A program made the position numbers and the translations under genes. 64,000 nucleotides of DNA, taken from the NCBI GenBank assembly GCA_030156895.1, contig JASGLP010000002.1, forward strand, positions 1-64,000, read 5' to 3'. Origin of the DNA: Eubacteriaceae bacterium (lineage in GTDB: Bacteria; Bacillota; Clostridia; Eubacteriales; Eubacteriaceae). Each line of letters opens with the position of its first letter. Position 1 is the first letter of the stretch. Shown in pieces: positions 17,470 to 26,562 of this stretch. Below the pieces are notes generated by a model. That model was given only the letters and a program-made list of their open reading frames with translations. It ran no database searches and was not told the origin of the DNA.

Positions 17470-18114
17470 TTATTTTTTTGTTCGACGATGTGTCGATGAA
17501 TTCTTTTTGCTCATTGGTGCTTTCTGCCCCAATTTACTTTCACGGCCTTGAATAATTCGACCGATGTTTTTTCGATGCTGGAAAACACTAAAGCCACACA
17601 AAACAAAGGCAAAAAATATTTCGTACCCAGGTCGTCCCATAATGATTGTAATAATTGGCAAAACCGTCATCCCGACCATGGAAGTCAGAGATACCATTCG
17701 CCAGAAGTATAAAACAATCAGACCGATAGCAATGGCAATGAGTGCAACCTGCCAGTCATAAACCAAAAATACACCAAGCGAGGTTGCCGTTCCTTTACCA
17801 CCGCGAAACTGCAGAAAGAGCGGCCAGTTATGACCCGCTATCACAGCAATTCCGCCTAAGACAATAAACCAGGCATAGAGACCTAGGGCATTTCCAACAA
17901 TAATAATCAAACTGCCTTTTAAAGCATCCAGTAGAAACACCGGCAATGCATAATTTTTGCCCATAACCCGCAAAACATTTGTAGTCCCGGCATTTCCGCT
18001 GCCATAATCCCGAACATCTTCATTTTTAAAAACTTTGACCAAAATATAAGCAAAATTCAGATTACCAATCAGATAGGCAGCAATCACATATAATATTCCA
18101 AATATAAATAACAT
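17470..18114 (-). CDS. plsY: glycerol-3-phosphate acyltransferase PlsY
   Basis: 214-aa membrane enzyme that acylates glycerol-3-phosphate from acyl-phosphate to make lysophosphatidate, opening phospholipid synthesis. Motifs typical of PlsY: GSGNAGTTNVLRVMG (about 38-52), AGHNWPLFLQFRGGKGTATSLG (about 93-114) and a C-terminal FQHRKNIGRI (about 178). Five or so hydrophobic helices. The last ~15 residues form a basic polar tail (KKNSSTHRRTKK). It closes the Ptb-like/iorAB/Cys-rich gene run; acyl-phosphate chemistry links it loosely to the Ptb-like gene, which is speculative. Confidence 0.95.
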   Translation of the reverse strand: MLFIFGILYVIAAYLIGNLNFAYILVKVFKNEDVRDYGSGNAGTTNVLRVMGKNYALPVFLLDALKGSLIIIVGNALGLYAWFIVLGGIAVIAGHNWPLFLQFRGGKGTATSLGVFLVYDWQVALIAIAIGLIVLYFWRMVSLTSMVGMTVLPIITIIMGRPGYEIFFAFVLCGFSVFQHRKNIGRIIQGRESKLGQKAPMSKKNSSTHRRTKK

Positions 18115-18129
18115 GATCTTTTCCCCTTA

Positions 18130-18402
18130 TCACATTTTTATTCTTAACTGCTCTATTAAGACTCTCAGTTTTTCAAGCACTAAATCAAAATTTTCCTGCT
18201 GGTGCGGAAAGGAACAACTCATGCAGTTTTTAATTCCTTTATCGGTATAGGAAAAATTACCGCCGCATTGATCTCCCAAAGCATATAGTGGACAATAACA
18301 GAAGAGACAATTAAAAGTCTCTGGTGTTTTTGTCTCATGACAGGGAAAATATTCGCAATCCAGATGCTGAAAAAACTTGAAATTTTCACCGTGATTACTC
18401 AT
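18130..18402 (-). CDS. cysteine-rich small domain protein
   Basis: About 90 aa (MSNHGENFKFFQHLDCEYFP and on) with eight cysteines: DCEYFPCHE, FNCLFCYCPLYALGDQCGG, KNCMSCSFPH. This is the pattern of the 'cysteine-rich small domain' family, often found near cobalamin or amino-acid metabolism genes; function unknown, metal binding likely. The ATG at 18400-18402 shares its A with the iorB stop (TGATG), so translation is probably coupled. The preceding TTG codon is a poorer start choice. Confidence 0.8.
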   Translation of the reverse strand: MSNHGENFKFFQHLDCEYFPCHETKTPETFNCLFCYCPLYALGDQCGGNFSYTDKGIKNCMSCSFPHQQENFDLVLEKLRVLIEQLRIKM

Positions 18403-18977
18403 CAAACGGCATCCATTCCAGCTTTTAGCGCCTTAATATTAAGATCTACAAATTGCGGTTTGACGTTTTGTTCAATAATTTCTTCCCAGTTAATATCGGT
18501 TAAGCCCATGGCCTTGACTAAAGAACCTAGCAGAATCACATTCATTACCTTGATATTTCCCATATCTTCAGCCATTTGACCTGCTTTCATCGACCTCAGG
18601 GTGGACACATTTTTTTCCAGTTCGACCTGAATGTCAGTCGGATAGGTGGCCGCACCGATAATCACCGACAGTGGAAAAATTTCGGTATCATTAAAAATCA
18701 GCTTGCCGTCCGGTTTTAAATATTCGACTGCTCGAAGGGCTTCCATTTTTTCGAAAGCCACCACTATATCAGCCGTTCCCAGCTCAATGACCGGAGAAGC
18801 TACCTGACTGCCATAGCGCACCAGAGATGAGACTGATCCGCCCCTTTGGCTCATGCCGTGGATTTCACTCATTTTAACATCATATCCAGCTTCCATCAAG
18901 CCAGTGGTCAAGAGTTTTGCTGCCAGAATCGTACCCTGTCCGCCAACACCGACTAATACAATATTTTTTGTCTCCAT
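18402..18977 (-). CDS. iorB: indolepyruvate:ferredoxin oxidoreductase beta subunit
   Basis: 191 aa, the gamma/beta-type catalytic partner (pyruvate ferredoxin oxidoreductase gamma domain). It starts METKNIVLVGVGGQGTILAA, with GMSQRGGSVSSLVRYG near residue 45 and the family's DIVVAFEKMEALRA segment. With IorA it oxidatively decarboxylates aryl-2-oxo acids from aromatic amino acids to aryl-CoA, reducing ferredoxin in the cytoplasm. The start ATG overlaps the iorA stop (TAATG), with GGAGG inside the iorA end. Confidence 0.95.
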   Translation of the reverse strand: METKNIVLVGVGGQGTILAAKLLTTGLMEAGYDVKMSEIHGMSQRGGSVSSLVRYGSQVASPVIELGTADIVVAFEKMEALRAVEYLKPDGKLIFNDTEIFPLSVIIGAATYPTDIQVELEKNVSTLRSMKAGQMAEDMGNIKVMNVILLGSLVKAMGLTDINWEEIIEQNVKPQFVDLNIKALKAGMDAV

Positions 18978-20758
18978 TATCGCGCCTCCACTTTGATGGC
19001 CTGTTTAGGGCAAATTTGCGCGCAGACCCCACAACCAACACACATATCGGCAAGAATTCCCGATTTTTTATTTTCCGTATCAAAAGCCAGTGCCGGACAA
19101 CCTGATTTCAGACATTTTTTACAGCCAATACAAGCATCAAGGTCAACCACAGCAACCTTTTTAAAGGCTTCCGGGAATTCCGCTTTGTCTTCCTGTGAGA
19201 ACTTTTTAAGCACGCATGGCCAGCGGGTAATTAAAACCGCCGGTTCATCAAGACTTATTCCCCATTCAATGGCTTGTTTGACTGTTTCCAGTTCATTAGG
19301 GTTGACAATCATCACATTCTTAATCCCGCAGGCTTTAACCATGGCAACAATATCGATCATGGTTGCCGGTTCACCGCTTAGGCTGTAACCTGAGCCAGGA
19401 TTTTCCTGATGACCAGTCATCCCGGTAATACGGTTATCCAGGATGATGGTTAGCGTATTACTATTATTATAGGATACATTTAAAAGACTGGTTATTCCAG
19501 AGTGGAAAAAAGTCGAATCGCCTAAAATTGATACAACCTTTTTATCTTTTTCACCTTTAATGTTGAAAGCTTTGGCTACACCATGTCCGCCACTGATTGA
19601 TGCGCCCATACAGATCATGGCATCGGTGGCGTTATAAGGTGCCATTAAGCCCAGTGAATAACAACCAATATCAGAAAAAATCATCAGATCTTTTCTTTTG
19701 CCCAACTCATAGAACACACCACGATGGGGACACCCGGCGCAAAGAGCTGGCGGTCTTGGCAAAATCATTTCCGGATTAGGTGACTTAATTTCATGGCTTT
19801 CACCAAATAAAGCCTGACGAATTCGATCCGGAGTCAATTCACCCATAGTCGGCAATTTATCTTTGCCAATCACTTCAATACCAGTTGCCCGGATTTCAGT
19901 TTCCATGATCGGATCATTTTCTTCAAAAACATAAACAGTTTCTTTGTCCTGGCAAAAGCTTTTAATCATTTCCATTGGCATTGGATATGAAAAGCCAATT
20001 TTTAAATACGAAGCATCATTGCCAAAGACTTCTTTTGCATACTGGTAAGCAACACCTGAACCGATCACGCCAACTTTTGACTGATTGTCTTCGATATAAT
20101 TAAAAGGTGTTGTATTTGAATAGTCTTCCAGTTTATTTAAATTAGCTTCCAGTTTTACCTGCATCTGTCGGGATAAAGCCGGTAAAGGACAGTGTTTTGC
20201 AACATTTTTTTCATAAACTTTATCTGGAATATTCTGACGATCTGCAGTGGTAACAATTGATTTCGAGTGACAAACTCGGGTCGTCATTCTGAATAAAACT
20301 GGTAAGTCATAGGTTTCACTAACCACATAAGCTTCTTTAATCATGTCCATGACTTCCTGACTATCGGAAGGCTCGAACATGGCCACCTTAGCATGACGGG
20401 CATAATGCCGGTTATCCTGTTCATTTTGAGATGAGTGCATCCCCGGTTCATCCGCTGAAATTAAAACCAGACCACCATTCACGCCCAGATAAGCCAGGGT
20501 AAATAAGGGATCGGTTGCCACATTAACGCCGACATGTTTCATGGAACAAAGACCTCTGACTCCAGCGAGGGCTGCTCCCGCCACTGATTCCAGTGCTACT
20601 TTTTCATTTGGTGCCCATTCCGACACAATCTCCGGATACGTCGCAACATTTTCTAAAATTTCGGTGCTTGGCGTTCCCGGATAGGCTGAAGCAAATTTTA
20701 CGCCCGCTTCCCAGACGCCTCTTGCAACAGCTTCATTTCCTGTTAACAGCTTCTTCAT
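18977..20758 (-). CDS. iorA: indolepyruvate:ferredoxin oxidoreductase alpha subunit
   Basis: About 593 aa. N-terminal pyrimidine-binding domain (KKLLTGNEAVARGVWEAGVK, ASAYPGTPSTEI), a central transketolase-like region, and a TPP-binding domain with ALCAGCPHRG (about 345) and GDSTFFHSGITSLLNV (about 415). Two C-terminal [4Fe-4S] motifs follow: CIGCKKCLKSGCP and CVGCGVCAQICP. The complete subunit couples aryl-pyruvate oxidation to ferredoxin reduction. I prefer the ATG at 20756-20758 (MKKLLTGNEA) because the family begins there and GAGAGGAG lies upstream; an ATG ten codons earlier is open in frame. It overlaps the Ptb-like gene end by 26 bp. Confidence 0.95.
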   Translation of the reverse strand: MKKLLTGNEAVARGVWEAGVKFASAYPGTPSTEILENVATYPEIVSEWAPNEKVALESVAGAALAGVRGLCSMKHVGVNVATDPLFTLAYLGVNGGLVLISADEPGMHSSQNEQDNRHYARHAKVAMFEPSDSQEVMDMIKEAYVVSETYDLPVLFRMTTRVCHSKSIVTTADRQNIPDKVYEKNVAKHCPLPALSRQMQVKLEANLNKLEDYSNTTPFNYIEDNQSKVGVIGSGVAYQYAKEVFGNDASYLKIGFSYPMPMEMIKSFCQDKETVYVFEENDPIMETEIRATGIEVIGKDKLPTMGELTPDRIRQALFGESHEIKSPNPEMILPRPPALCAGCPHRGVFYELGKRKDLMIFSDIGCYSLGLMAPYNATDAMICMGASISGGHGVAKAFNIKGEKDKKVVSILGDSTFFHSGITSLLNVSYNNSNTLTIILDNRITGMTGHQENPGSGYSLSGEPATMIDIVAMVKACGIKNVMIVNPNELETVKQAIEWGISLDEPAVLITRWPCVLKKFSQEDKAEFPEAFKKVAVVDLDACIGCKKCLKSGCPALAFDTENKKSGILADMCVGCGVCAQICPKQAIKVEAR

Positions 20759-21698
20759 ACTTTCTTTTTTGCTCCTCTCGTTTATCATGACAATTTCCTG
20801 TACGTTGAACCAGATAGGCTCCCAGGTTGATTGAGTTTATCTTATTTTCTATTGATTCTGAACGGGACGTTACAATAACGGGAACACATGCCCCCATCAC
20901 AAGTCCCGCCAGACTGGCACCAGCCAGACACGTCATGGTTTTGACCACTGCGTTACCGGTTTCAATTTCCGGAAACAGGATAATGTCGGCATCCCCAGCC
21001 ACTTGAGACTGATAACCTTTTATTTGAGCTGCTTCCTTTGAAACCACCAGATCCATAGCCATGGGGCCATCGACCATCACATCCGGTCCGAAAGCACCAC
21101 TTTCTGCTAGCTTTTTAAGCTCAGTCGCATCAAGTGTAGCTGGCATTTTAGGATTTACTTTTTCCTTTGCCGCCAGAACAGCGACTTTAATCGGATTAAT
21201 TTCCAGAGTTCGTGCCAAATCAAGGGCATTATCAAGAATTCCTTTTTTCTGATTCAGATCCGGAGCAATCAACATCCCTCCGTCACTTGTAATCAGTGGT
21301 TTATGATATGCGGGTAATTCAACCACCATTACACTGCTCAGCAACTGTCCAGTCATCAGACCCTTTTCTTTGTGAATGACCGCTTTTAAAAATACAGATG
21401 TATCGACCAGACCTTTCATAACCAGATCCGCTTTTCCCTGATTAATAAGCAAGACTGCTTTTTCACAAGCTATTTCGGGTGACTCCGCAGCTATTATTTC
21501 AGCTCCGGAAAGCTCTAAATTCAACCTCTTTTTTAAGTCTCTGATCGTCTCTAACTCGCCAACAAGATAGGCTCCTGAAAGCGATTTTCCAAGTGCCTTA
21601 TCAACCGCTTCTAATAATCCCGCTTCTTCTGGAAACGCAATTGCCAATATAGGTTTTTGTCCATTTTCCACCAGTTTTTTAATGTCTGAAAAATTCAT
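20733..21698 (-). CDS. phosphate acyltransferase, Ptb/Pta family
   Basis: 321 aa, phosphate acetyl/butyryltransferase fold. It interconverts an acyl-CoA and an acyl-phosphate. Visible: DLVMKGLVDTSVFLKAVI (about 95-112), LITSDGGMLIAPDLNQK (about 133-149), DVMVDGPMAMDLVVSKEAA (about 209-227) and a glycine-rich C-terminal region DIILFPEIETGNAVVKT. It resembles phosphate butyryltransferase more than Pta. Overlap with iorA suggests it converts the acyl-CoA made by IorAB to acyl-phosphate for ATP recovery; no butyrate/acetate kinase gene is adjacent. Its own promoter must lie after the terminator at 21762-21823, but I cannot place it. Confidence 0.88.
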   Translation of the reverse strand: MNFSDIKKLVENGQKPILAIAFPEEAGLLEAVDKALGKSLSGAYLVGELETIRDLKKRLNLELSGAEIIAAESPEIACEKAVLLINQGKADLVMKGLVDTSVFLKAVIHKEKGLMTGQLLSSVMVVELPAYHKPLITSDGGMLIAPDLNQKKGILDNALDLARTLEINPIKVAVLAAKEKVNPKMPATLDATELKKLAESGAFGPDVMVDGPMAMDLVVSKEAAQIKGYQSQVAGDADIILFPEIETGNAVVKTMTCLAGASLAGLVMGACVPVIVTSRSESIENKINSINLGAYLVQRTGNCHDKREEQKRKYEEAVNRK

Positions 21699-21761
21699 CC
21701 TGCAACCTCATTCCACTCGCTTCAACTGCCTTACCCAAGCATTTATATTTTTATTCAATAC

Positions 21762-21823
21762 AAAAAACCACAGCATTAACCGTCTCATCATTTTATCATA
21801 AATAAACGGCGAATGCCATGGTT
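21762..21823 (-). terminator. intrinsic terminator of the citrate synthase gene
   Basis: Minus strand: AACCATGGCATT pairs, with two G-U wobbles, with AATGCTGTGGTT; the second arm runs into TTTTTTG. It lies 18 bp past the stop. Confidence 0.75.
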
Positions 21824-21840
21824 ATAAGACTCAATTATCT

Positions 21841-23202
21841 CTATCGTTCATTAATGGGAATATAGGGGTTTCGCTCACAAACATTTTTGTATGCCGGACG
21901 AATAATTTTACCGGCATTAATCAGTTCTTCCAGGCGATGGGCACTCCAGCCAGAAATTCGTGCGATCGCAAAAATCGGTGTAAAGAGTTGCGGTGGCAGA
22001 CCCAGCATGTTGTAAACAAAACCGCTGTAAAAGTCAACATTTGCACTAACACCCTTATAGATTTTACGAGTCTCAGCAATTGCTTCAGGCGCCAGGCGTT
22101 CAACCATTGAATACAACTCAAATTCTTCAGTTTTACCCTTTTCCTCTGATAATTTTTGAACAAACCCTTTAAAGACATTGGCTCTTGGATCCGAAACTGA
22201 ATAAATGGCATGACCGATCCCATAAATCAGGCCTGCATTGTCAAAAGCTTTCTTATTGAGCAAATCAACTAAATACTGTCTGACTTTACTTTCATCACTC
22301 CAGTCACTGATGCTTTTTTTCATATCTTCAAACATTTCAACGACTTTGATATTAGCTCCCCCATGTTTAGGGCCTTTAAGAGAACCCAGGGAAGCTGCGA
22401 TCACAGAATATGTATCCGTTCCCGATGAAGAAACGACATGAGTTGTAAAGGTCGAATTATTACCACCACCATGTTCGGCATGCAGAACCAGAGCAATATC
22501 AAGAATCCGTGCTTCCAGTTCAGTATACTGACTATCTGGTCGTAAAACATGGAGAATGTTTTCGGCTGTTGATAAATGGGGCTGTGGTTGATGGATAAAA
22601 AGGCTTTGCCCGTCATGATAATGCTTGTACGATTGATAACCATAAACCGCCAATAGCGGAAATAATGAAATCAGTTCCAGACATTGTCTTAAAACGTTAG
22701 GAATGCTGATATCACTGGCATGGTCATCATAAGAGTATAAAGTCAGAACACTTCTCGCCAGCGTATTCATCATATCCGCACTTGGTGCTTTCATGATAAT
22801 ATCTCTGACAAAACTGGTTGGCAGCGTTCGATAATTTCCAAGTATTTGTGAAAAAACATTAAGCTGATCGCGGTCAGGAAGCTCTCCAAATAAAAGTAGA
22901 TAAGTTACTTCTTCAAAGCCGAAGCGATTTTCACGTTCGAATCCGTTCACTAAATCTTCTACATTGATGCCGCGATAAAAAAGCTTTCCATCAATTCCGA
23001 TTTTTTCACCATCTACAAATTTAAAAGCCTGGATTTCAGAAATTTCTGTCAGTCCGGTAAGAACACCGTTTCCCTGAAGGTCGCGCAGTCCACGATTAAC
23101 TTTATATTTTTTATATAATTCCGGCTCAATGTAATTATTTGATTGGCATAATTCGCTGTAAGCTAGTATTTCTGGAGTCAGCTCTGAAAAAATTCGATTC
23201 AT
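21841..23202 (-). CDS. citrate synthase (citrate/2-methylcitrate synthase family)
   Basis: 453 aa. Condenses oxaloacetate with acetyl-CoA (or another acyl-CoA). The N-terminal YKKYKVNRGLRDLQGNGVLT segment is typical of the clostridial subfamily. Catalytic regions: ALVLHAEHGGGNNSTFTTHV (about 238-257), GSLKGPKHGGANIKVVEM (about 272-289), and SANVDFYSGFVYNMLGLPP (about 384-402) with the catalytic Asp. Monocistronic, with its own promoter and terminator. Substrate preference (Si- or Re-type, methylcitrate) cannot be read; the primary structure is that of ordinary Si-type enzymes, not the unrelated Re-citrate synthase. Confidence 0.93.
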   Translation of the reverse strand: MNRIFSELTPEILAYSELCQSNNYIEPELYKKYKVNRGLRDLQGNGVLTGLTEISEIQAFKFVDGEKIGIDGKLFYRGINVEDLVNGFERENRFGFEEVTYLLLFGELPDRDQLNVFSQILGNYRTLPTSFVRDIIMKAPSADMMNTLARSVLTLYSYDDHASDISIPNVLRQCLELISLFPLLAVYGYQSYKHYHDGQSLFIHQPQPHLSTAENILHVLRPDSQYTELEARILDIALVLHAEHGGGNNSTFTTHVVSSSGTDTYSVIAASLGSLKGPKHGGANIKVVEMFEDMKKSISDWSDESKVRQYLVDLLNKKAFDNAGLIYGIGHAIYSVSDPRANVFKGFVQKLSEEKGKTEEFELYSMVERLAPEAIAETRKIYKGVSANVDFYSGFVYNMLGLPPQLFTPIFAIARISGWSAHRLEELINAGKIIRPAYKNVCERNPYIPINER

Positions 23203-23241
23203 GTTCCATCTCCTTTATTTTTTGATATTTTATTCTTAAAT

Positions 23242-23270
23242 ATTATATCTTATTTTCCTGAATATGAAAA
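23242..23270 (-). promoter_or_regulatory. predicted citrate synthase promoter
   Basis: Minus strand: TTTTCA (23265-23270), 17-bp spacer, TATAAT (23242-23247), 40 bp before the ATG; AAAGGAG lies at the ribosome-binding position. Confidence 0.6.
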
Positions 23271-23578
23271 GTTAAATCTTATAAATTCGAACGTTTTTTG
23301 AAAGTATTACTTTAAGACTATCAAATTTTATTTTTAAAACTTTATCCAGTAAACAAAAGAAGTAAAAGTTTCTTTTCAGTAACTTTATATACATTTAATT
23401 CTGAAATAACTTTACCACGTAAAAATTCGTTGAATAATCCGCCATTATCTGTTTAATATTTTTACAGCTTTGACTATTCCCCTTTTCTGTCCGAGGCTTA
23501 TAAGTAAATTATAAATATTTTAATGCTTAAAAAAGTCTCCTGCATTTTTTGCCATTTGAAAGTTTGATCACTTTTCTT

Positions 23579-23689
23579 TCAAATCATTTTTGACAAGCAG
23601 CCTTTGATTATCTTTTTAAAATGATCTAAATCGACATGAAACAGTTCTTTAATCGTTAGACTTGCGAGTATTTTTATAGGAAGGGGCAT
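23579..23689 (-). CDS. possible small protein or gene remnant (36 codons)
   Basis: In the otherwise gene-free interval 23271-23876 the minus strand holds a short frame MPLPIKILASLTIKELFHVD and on to HFKKIIKGCLSKMI. The composition is protein-like and GAAGGA lies just ahead of the ATG, but with almost no spacing. The frame stays open about ten codons upstream to a TAG. It could be the tail of a decayed gene or a real small protein. The rest of the interval is AT-rich with no gene or strong hairpin that I can see. Confidence 0.25.
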   Translation of the reverse strand: MPLPIKILASLTIKELFHVDLDHFKKIIKGCLSKMI

Positions 23690-23876
23690 TCCTTCAAAAT
23701 TTAAAGCAATCTAGCCTGGTCTATTGTCATTTATATAACACAATGACTATTAATCCAAACAAATACTTATTCTTATTTAACATTAAATTAAATGGACTTG
23801 CTTTTAGAAATTAATTCTGTCAATTTTCAGTTCCATAAGATATGACTAAAACAGATTTTTTTATTTTAACGAACCA

Positions 23877-23905
23877 TTGAAAAAATACTCTCACTGTGAT
23901 AAACT
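23877..23905 (+). promoter_or_regulatory. predicted promoter of the NhaC-family gene
   Basis: TTGAAA (23877-23882), 17-bp spacer, TAAACT (23900-23905). A short inverted repeat CGTTTTCTAAACG follows just before the AAAGGAG ribosome site. Confidence 0.55.
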
Positions 23906-23937
23906 AATTTTCGTTTTCTAAACGAAAGGAGTTTTTT

Positions 23938-25506
23938 ATGGAAACTATTGACGTTGGATTACTATCAATTGTCCCCCCACTGGTAGCGATTATTTTGGCT
24001 TTACTTTCAAAGGAGGTCATTTCCTCCCTCTTAATCGGCATTCTATCAGGTTCACTCATCTATGCAATCGCAACCGATGGCGGAATTATTAAAATGAGTA
24101 CTACTGCTTTTACAATAATGGCTGAAACAGTCGGCGCTCCAGGGAAATTTAACATCCTTCTTTTTCTGGCACTTCTCGGATCACTTGTTTATCTTGTCAC
24201 CCTTGCTGGTGGATCAAGAGCCTATGGAAACTGGGCCTGTACAAAATTAAAATCTAAGCGAAGCGCTCTGCTGGCAACCAGTTTACTGGGAGCAATTATT
24301 TTTGTTGATGACTATTTCAATTGTTTGACAGTCGGAACCGTCATGAAACCAGTAACTGACAAATATCGTGTTTCGCGGGCGAAGCTTGCCTATATCATTG
24401 ATTCTACGGCAGCCCCGATTTGTATCATAGCGCCAATATCAAGCTGGGCCGCAGCGGTCGGTGCGACACTTTACGAAACGGGTAGTTTTACCAATGAATT
24501 CAGTGCTTTTATTGCGACAATTCCATATAATTTATATGCTATTTTATGTATTTTGTTGGTTATTTTACTTTCTGTATTTAATCTCGATTTTGGATTAATG
24601 GCCAAACTCGAAGCAAAAGCAGGGTTGACTGGTGAATTGGGGTCTCTTGATGCCCTATCAGATGATATGGTAAAAATGCAGGATAACGCTACCATCTGGG
24701 ATCTGATTATTCCAATTGGTTCACTGATTCTATTTTCAATTCTGGCTATGCTTTATAATGGCGGTTACTGGGCCGGCCAAGGTCTAAGTTTTTCTCAAGC
24801 CTTTGGCAATTGCGACGCTTCTGCCGCCCTTGTTCTTGGCAGCTTCTGGGCTTTAATTGTCACCTTCTTGCTCTTTGTTCCCCGTAAACTGATTAACTTC
24901 AAGGAATTCATGGGCGGTATCGGTGAAGGCGTTAAAACCATGGTTCCCGCCTATATTATTTTAACCTTGGCCTGGACCATTGGTTCCCTTTGTCAGAATT
25001 ATCTGGGAACCGGTCTTTTTATCGGCGAACTCGTCAAAGCCAGTCATATCCCGGTCGGACTGATTCCTGCCATTATATTTCTGGTTTCCGCCCTCTTATC
25101 TTTTTCAATCGGTACAGCCTGGGGAACATTTGGAATATTTATACCCATTGTCGTTTTCATCTCCCAATATTCAGCACCCGAGCTGATGGTTGTCACATTA
25201 TCCGCCACCCTTGCCGGTTCTGTTTTTGGCGATCACTGCTCCCCGATCTCTGATACGACGATTTTATCGTCAACTGGTGCAGGTTGCGACCACCTTGAAC
25301 ACGTATCAACTCAAATGGTCTATGCCATAATCGTGGCTGCCTGCAGTTTCGTCGGTTACTTAATTGCCGGCTTTAGTTACGGTAACCTACCGCTGACACT
25401 GGGATCATCAGTTGTTTTATTGATCATCACCCTACTGATTATTCATCAAATCCACCTTAAGAAAATAAAGACCGAAAATATTGAAAATTCTTCTGAACTG
25501 TTTTAA
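23938..25506 (+). CDS. Na+/H+ antiporter NhaC family protein
   Basis: 522-aa polytopic membrane protein (about 11-12 hydrophobic segments) of the NhaC/YheL family (TC 2.A.35). Characteristic: the N-terminal SIVPPLVAIILALLSKEVI, FVDDYFNCLTVGTVMKPVTD (about 122-141), DSTAAPICIIAPISSWAA (about 156-173) and the C-terminal GTAWGTFGIFIPI and FGDHCSPISDTTILSS (about 431-446) motifs. It probably exchanges Na+ for H+, or an organic substrate for Na+/H+; substrate not determinable. ATG follows AAAGGAG. One of the few plus-strand genes in the first 58 kb, transcribed alone and closed by the shared terminator at 25543-25583. Confidence 0.92.
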   Translation: METIDVGLLSIVPPLVAIILALLSKEVISSLLIGILSGSLIYAIATDGGIIKMSTTAFTIMAETVGAPGKFNILLFLALLGSLVYLVTLAGGSRAYGNWACTKLKSKRSALLATSLLGAIIFVDDYFNCLTVGTVMKPVTDKYRVSRAKLAYIIDSTAAPICIIAPISSWAAAVGATLYETGSFTNEFSAFIATIPYNLYAILCILLVILLSVFNLDFGLMAKLEAKAGLTGELGSLDALSDDMVKMQDNATIWDLIIPIGSLILFSILAMLYNGGYWAGQGLSFSQAFGNCDASAALVLGSFWALIVTFLLFVPRKLINFKEFMGGIGEGVKTMVPAYIILTLAWTIGSLCQNYLGTGLFIGELVKASHIPVGLIPAIIFLVSALLSFSIGTAWGTFGIFIPIVVFISQYSAPELMVVTLSATLAGSVFGDHCSPISDTTILSSTGAGCDHLEHVSTQMVYAIIVAACSFVGYLIAGFSYGNLPLTLGSSVVLLIITLLIIHQIHLKKIKTENIENSSELF

Positions 25507-25542
25507 GATCAGTTAAGTCTAAACAAATATCTCAACCGAAAT

Positions 25543-25583
25543 AAAACCCCAAATGTCAGGTAAAATCCTACATTTGGGGTTTT
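25543..25583. terminator. convergent bidirectional terminator
   Basis: AAAACCCCAAATGT (25543-25556) and its exact complement (25570-25583) form a 14-bp stem around a 13-base loop, with T runs on both strands. It separates the NhaC gene (+) from the secreted-protein gene (-). Confidence 0.9.
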
Positions 25584-25585
25584 TA

Positions 25586-26284
25586 TTACTCACCTTCTGT
25601 TTTTGTGGCATCAATGAAACTTACGTCATCCGGCACATCAAACAAACTAGTCCCTACCCTTTTGGTATCTATCGAATTTGTCGTTATCGTAAGGACCAAA
25701 TCATTATTATGATAATTTTCAAACTTTAAAAGCTCACCATATTTAAGCGAATACCACAAGTGATCTGACCGCGTTTCTCGTTCAGCCTCGATATATAATA
25801 CTTCCTCATCGTCAACATAGTCAACAATAGAGGCTGATACGATATCAGATTTATATTTTGCCAAGTAATCCGCCAAAGATAAGCCAATTGCATCATATCC
25901 TAATTTAGCGTGATCCCCGGCTTGGATCATCCCAACTCTGTTATCAACATCAAATGTGTATGTCAAATCATCTTCAACATCATATATGGACTCGATCGTC
26001 TGGCTACTTTCAGTAAGATATAAGTACTTACTGGCATCTTGACGGACAACAACAACTGTCGAAACAGACCCGCTCACATCTTCAATGATAAAAGCATCCA
26101 TATTTACTTTATCCAAACTAATGACATCCAGGGAATCTAACAAATCTGTATTTTTCAAAGTCCTATCCGTTACAATAATCGCATCACGTTCATCAAGGGA
26201 TGGTTCCGGTTCTTTCGCGCTAATTGCAATATAACCCGTTAACAAGACAAATGTAAATAGTAACACTAATAATATTTTTTTCAT
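25586..26284 (-). CDS. secreted protein under c-di-GMP riboswitch control, unknown function
   Basis: 232 aa with a Sec signal peptide (MKKILLVLLFTFVLLTGYIA, likely cut near AISA-KE); no lipobox cysteine. The mature part is acidic and beta-rich, with repeated short strands (VVVVRQDASKYLYL, LTYTFDVDNRVGMI, LVLTITTNSIDTKRVG), which suggests a LolA/RseB-like antiparallel fold as in MucB/RseB or lipoprotein-carrier-type proteins. No confident family. It is the sole gene behind a c-di-GMP-I riboswitch, so a role in cell surface, adhesion or motility change is a reasonable inference. ATG follows AAAGGATGAC. Confidence 0.8.
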   Translation of the reverse strand: MKKILLVLLFTFVLLTGYIAISAKEPEPSLDERDAIIVTDRTLKNTDLLDSLDVISLDKVNMDAFIIEDVSGSVSTVVVVRQDASKYLYLTESSQTIESIYDVEDDLTYTFDVDNRVGMIQAGDHAKLGYDAIGLSLADYLAKYKSDIVSASIVDYVDDEEVLYIEAERETRSDHLWYSLKYGELLKFENYHNNDLVLTITTNSIDTKRVGTSLFDVPDDVSFIDATKTEGE

Positions 26285-26416
26285 GTCATCCTTTCTTTAT
26301 TCATATAAGAAACTGCACTGCAAGAGTAAGAGCTTATTAAGGGTGTTTATTCTGGGTAGTTTTCAAGCAAATAGATGCAATATCTAGGCCTTGTGACTTT
26401 TATCTCTGATCAGCGC

Positions 26417-26528
26417 AAAAAAAACAGATATGTCACCATACCTGTTAAAGTTGCAACTGGCTGGCTTTCCATTTGGTTAAACCCCTATAGCTTTGCGTCC
26501 TTACCTTTCGATAAGTTTGCTGAATTTT
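26417..26528 (-). promoter_or_regulatory. c-di-GMP-I (GEMM-I) riboswitch with terminator
   Basis: Minus strand: GCAAACTTATCGAAAGGTAA, then GGACGCAAAGC, TATAGGGG, AACCAAATGG and GCCAGCCAGTTGC. These are the GEMM-I landmarks: the GAAA tetraloop, GGACGCAAAGC and the G(A)CCAGCCAG receptor side. Downstream a terminator pairs ACAGGTATG with CATATCTGT (26424-26445, one G-U) followed by eight T. The aptamer is complete. Whether c-di-GMP promotes or blocks termination is not obvious, because no clear antiterminator pairing was found by eye. It controls the secreted protein gene 130 bp further on. Confidence 0.9.
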
Positions 26529-26562
26529 ATTAAATTAATTGTAAATGATTGATATTATTTTT

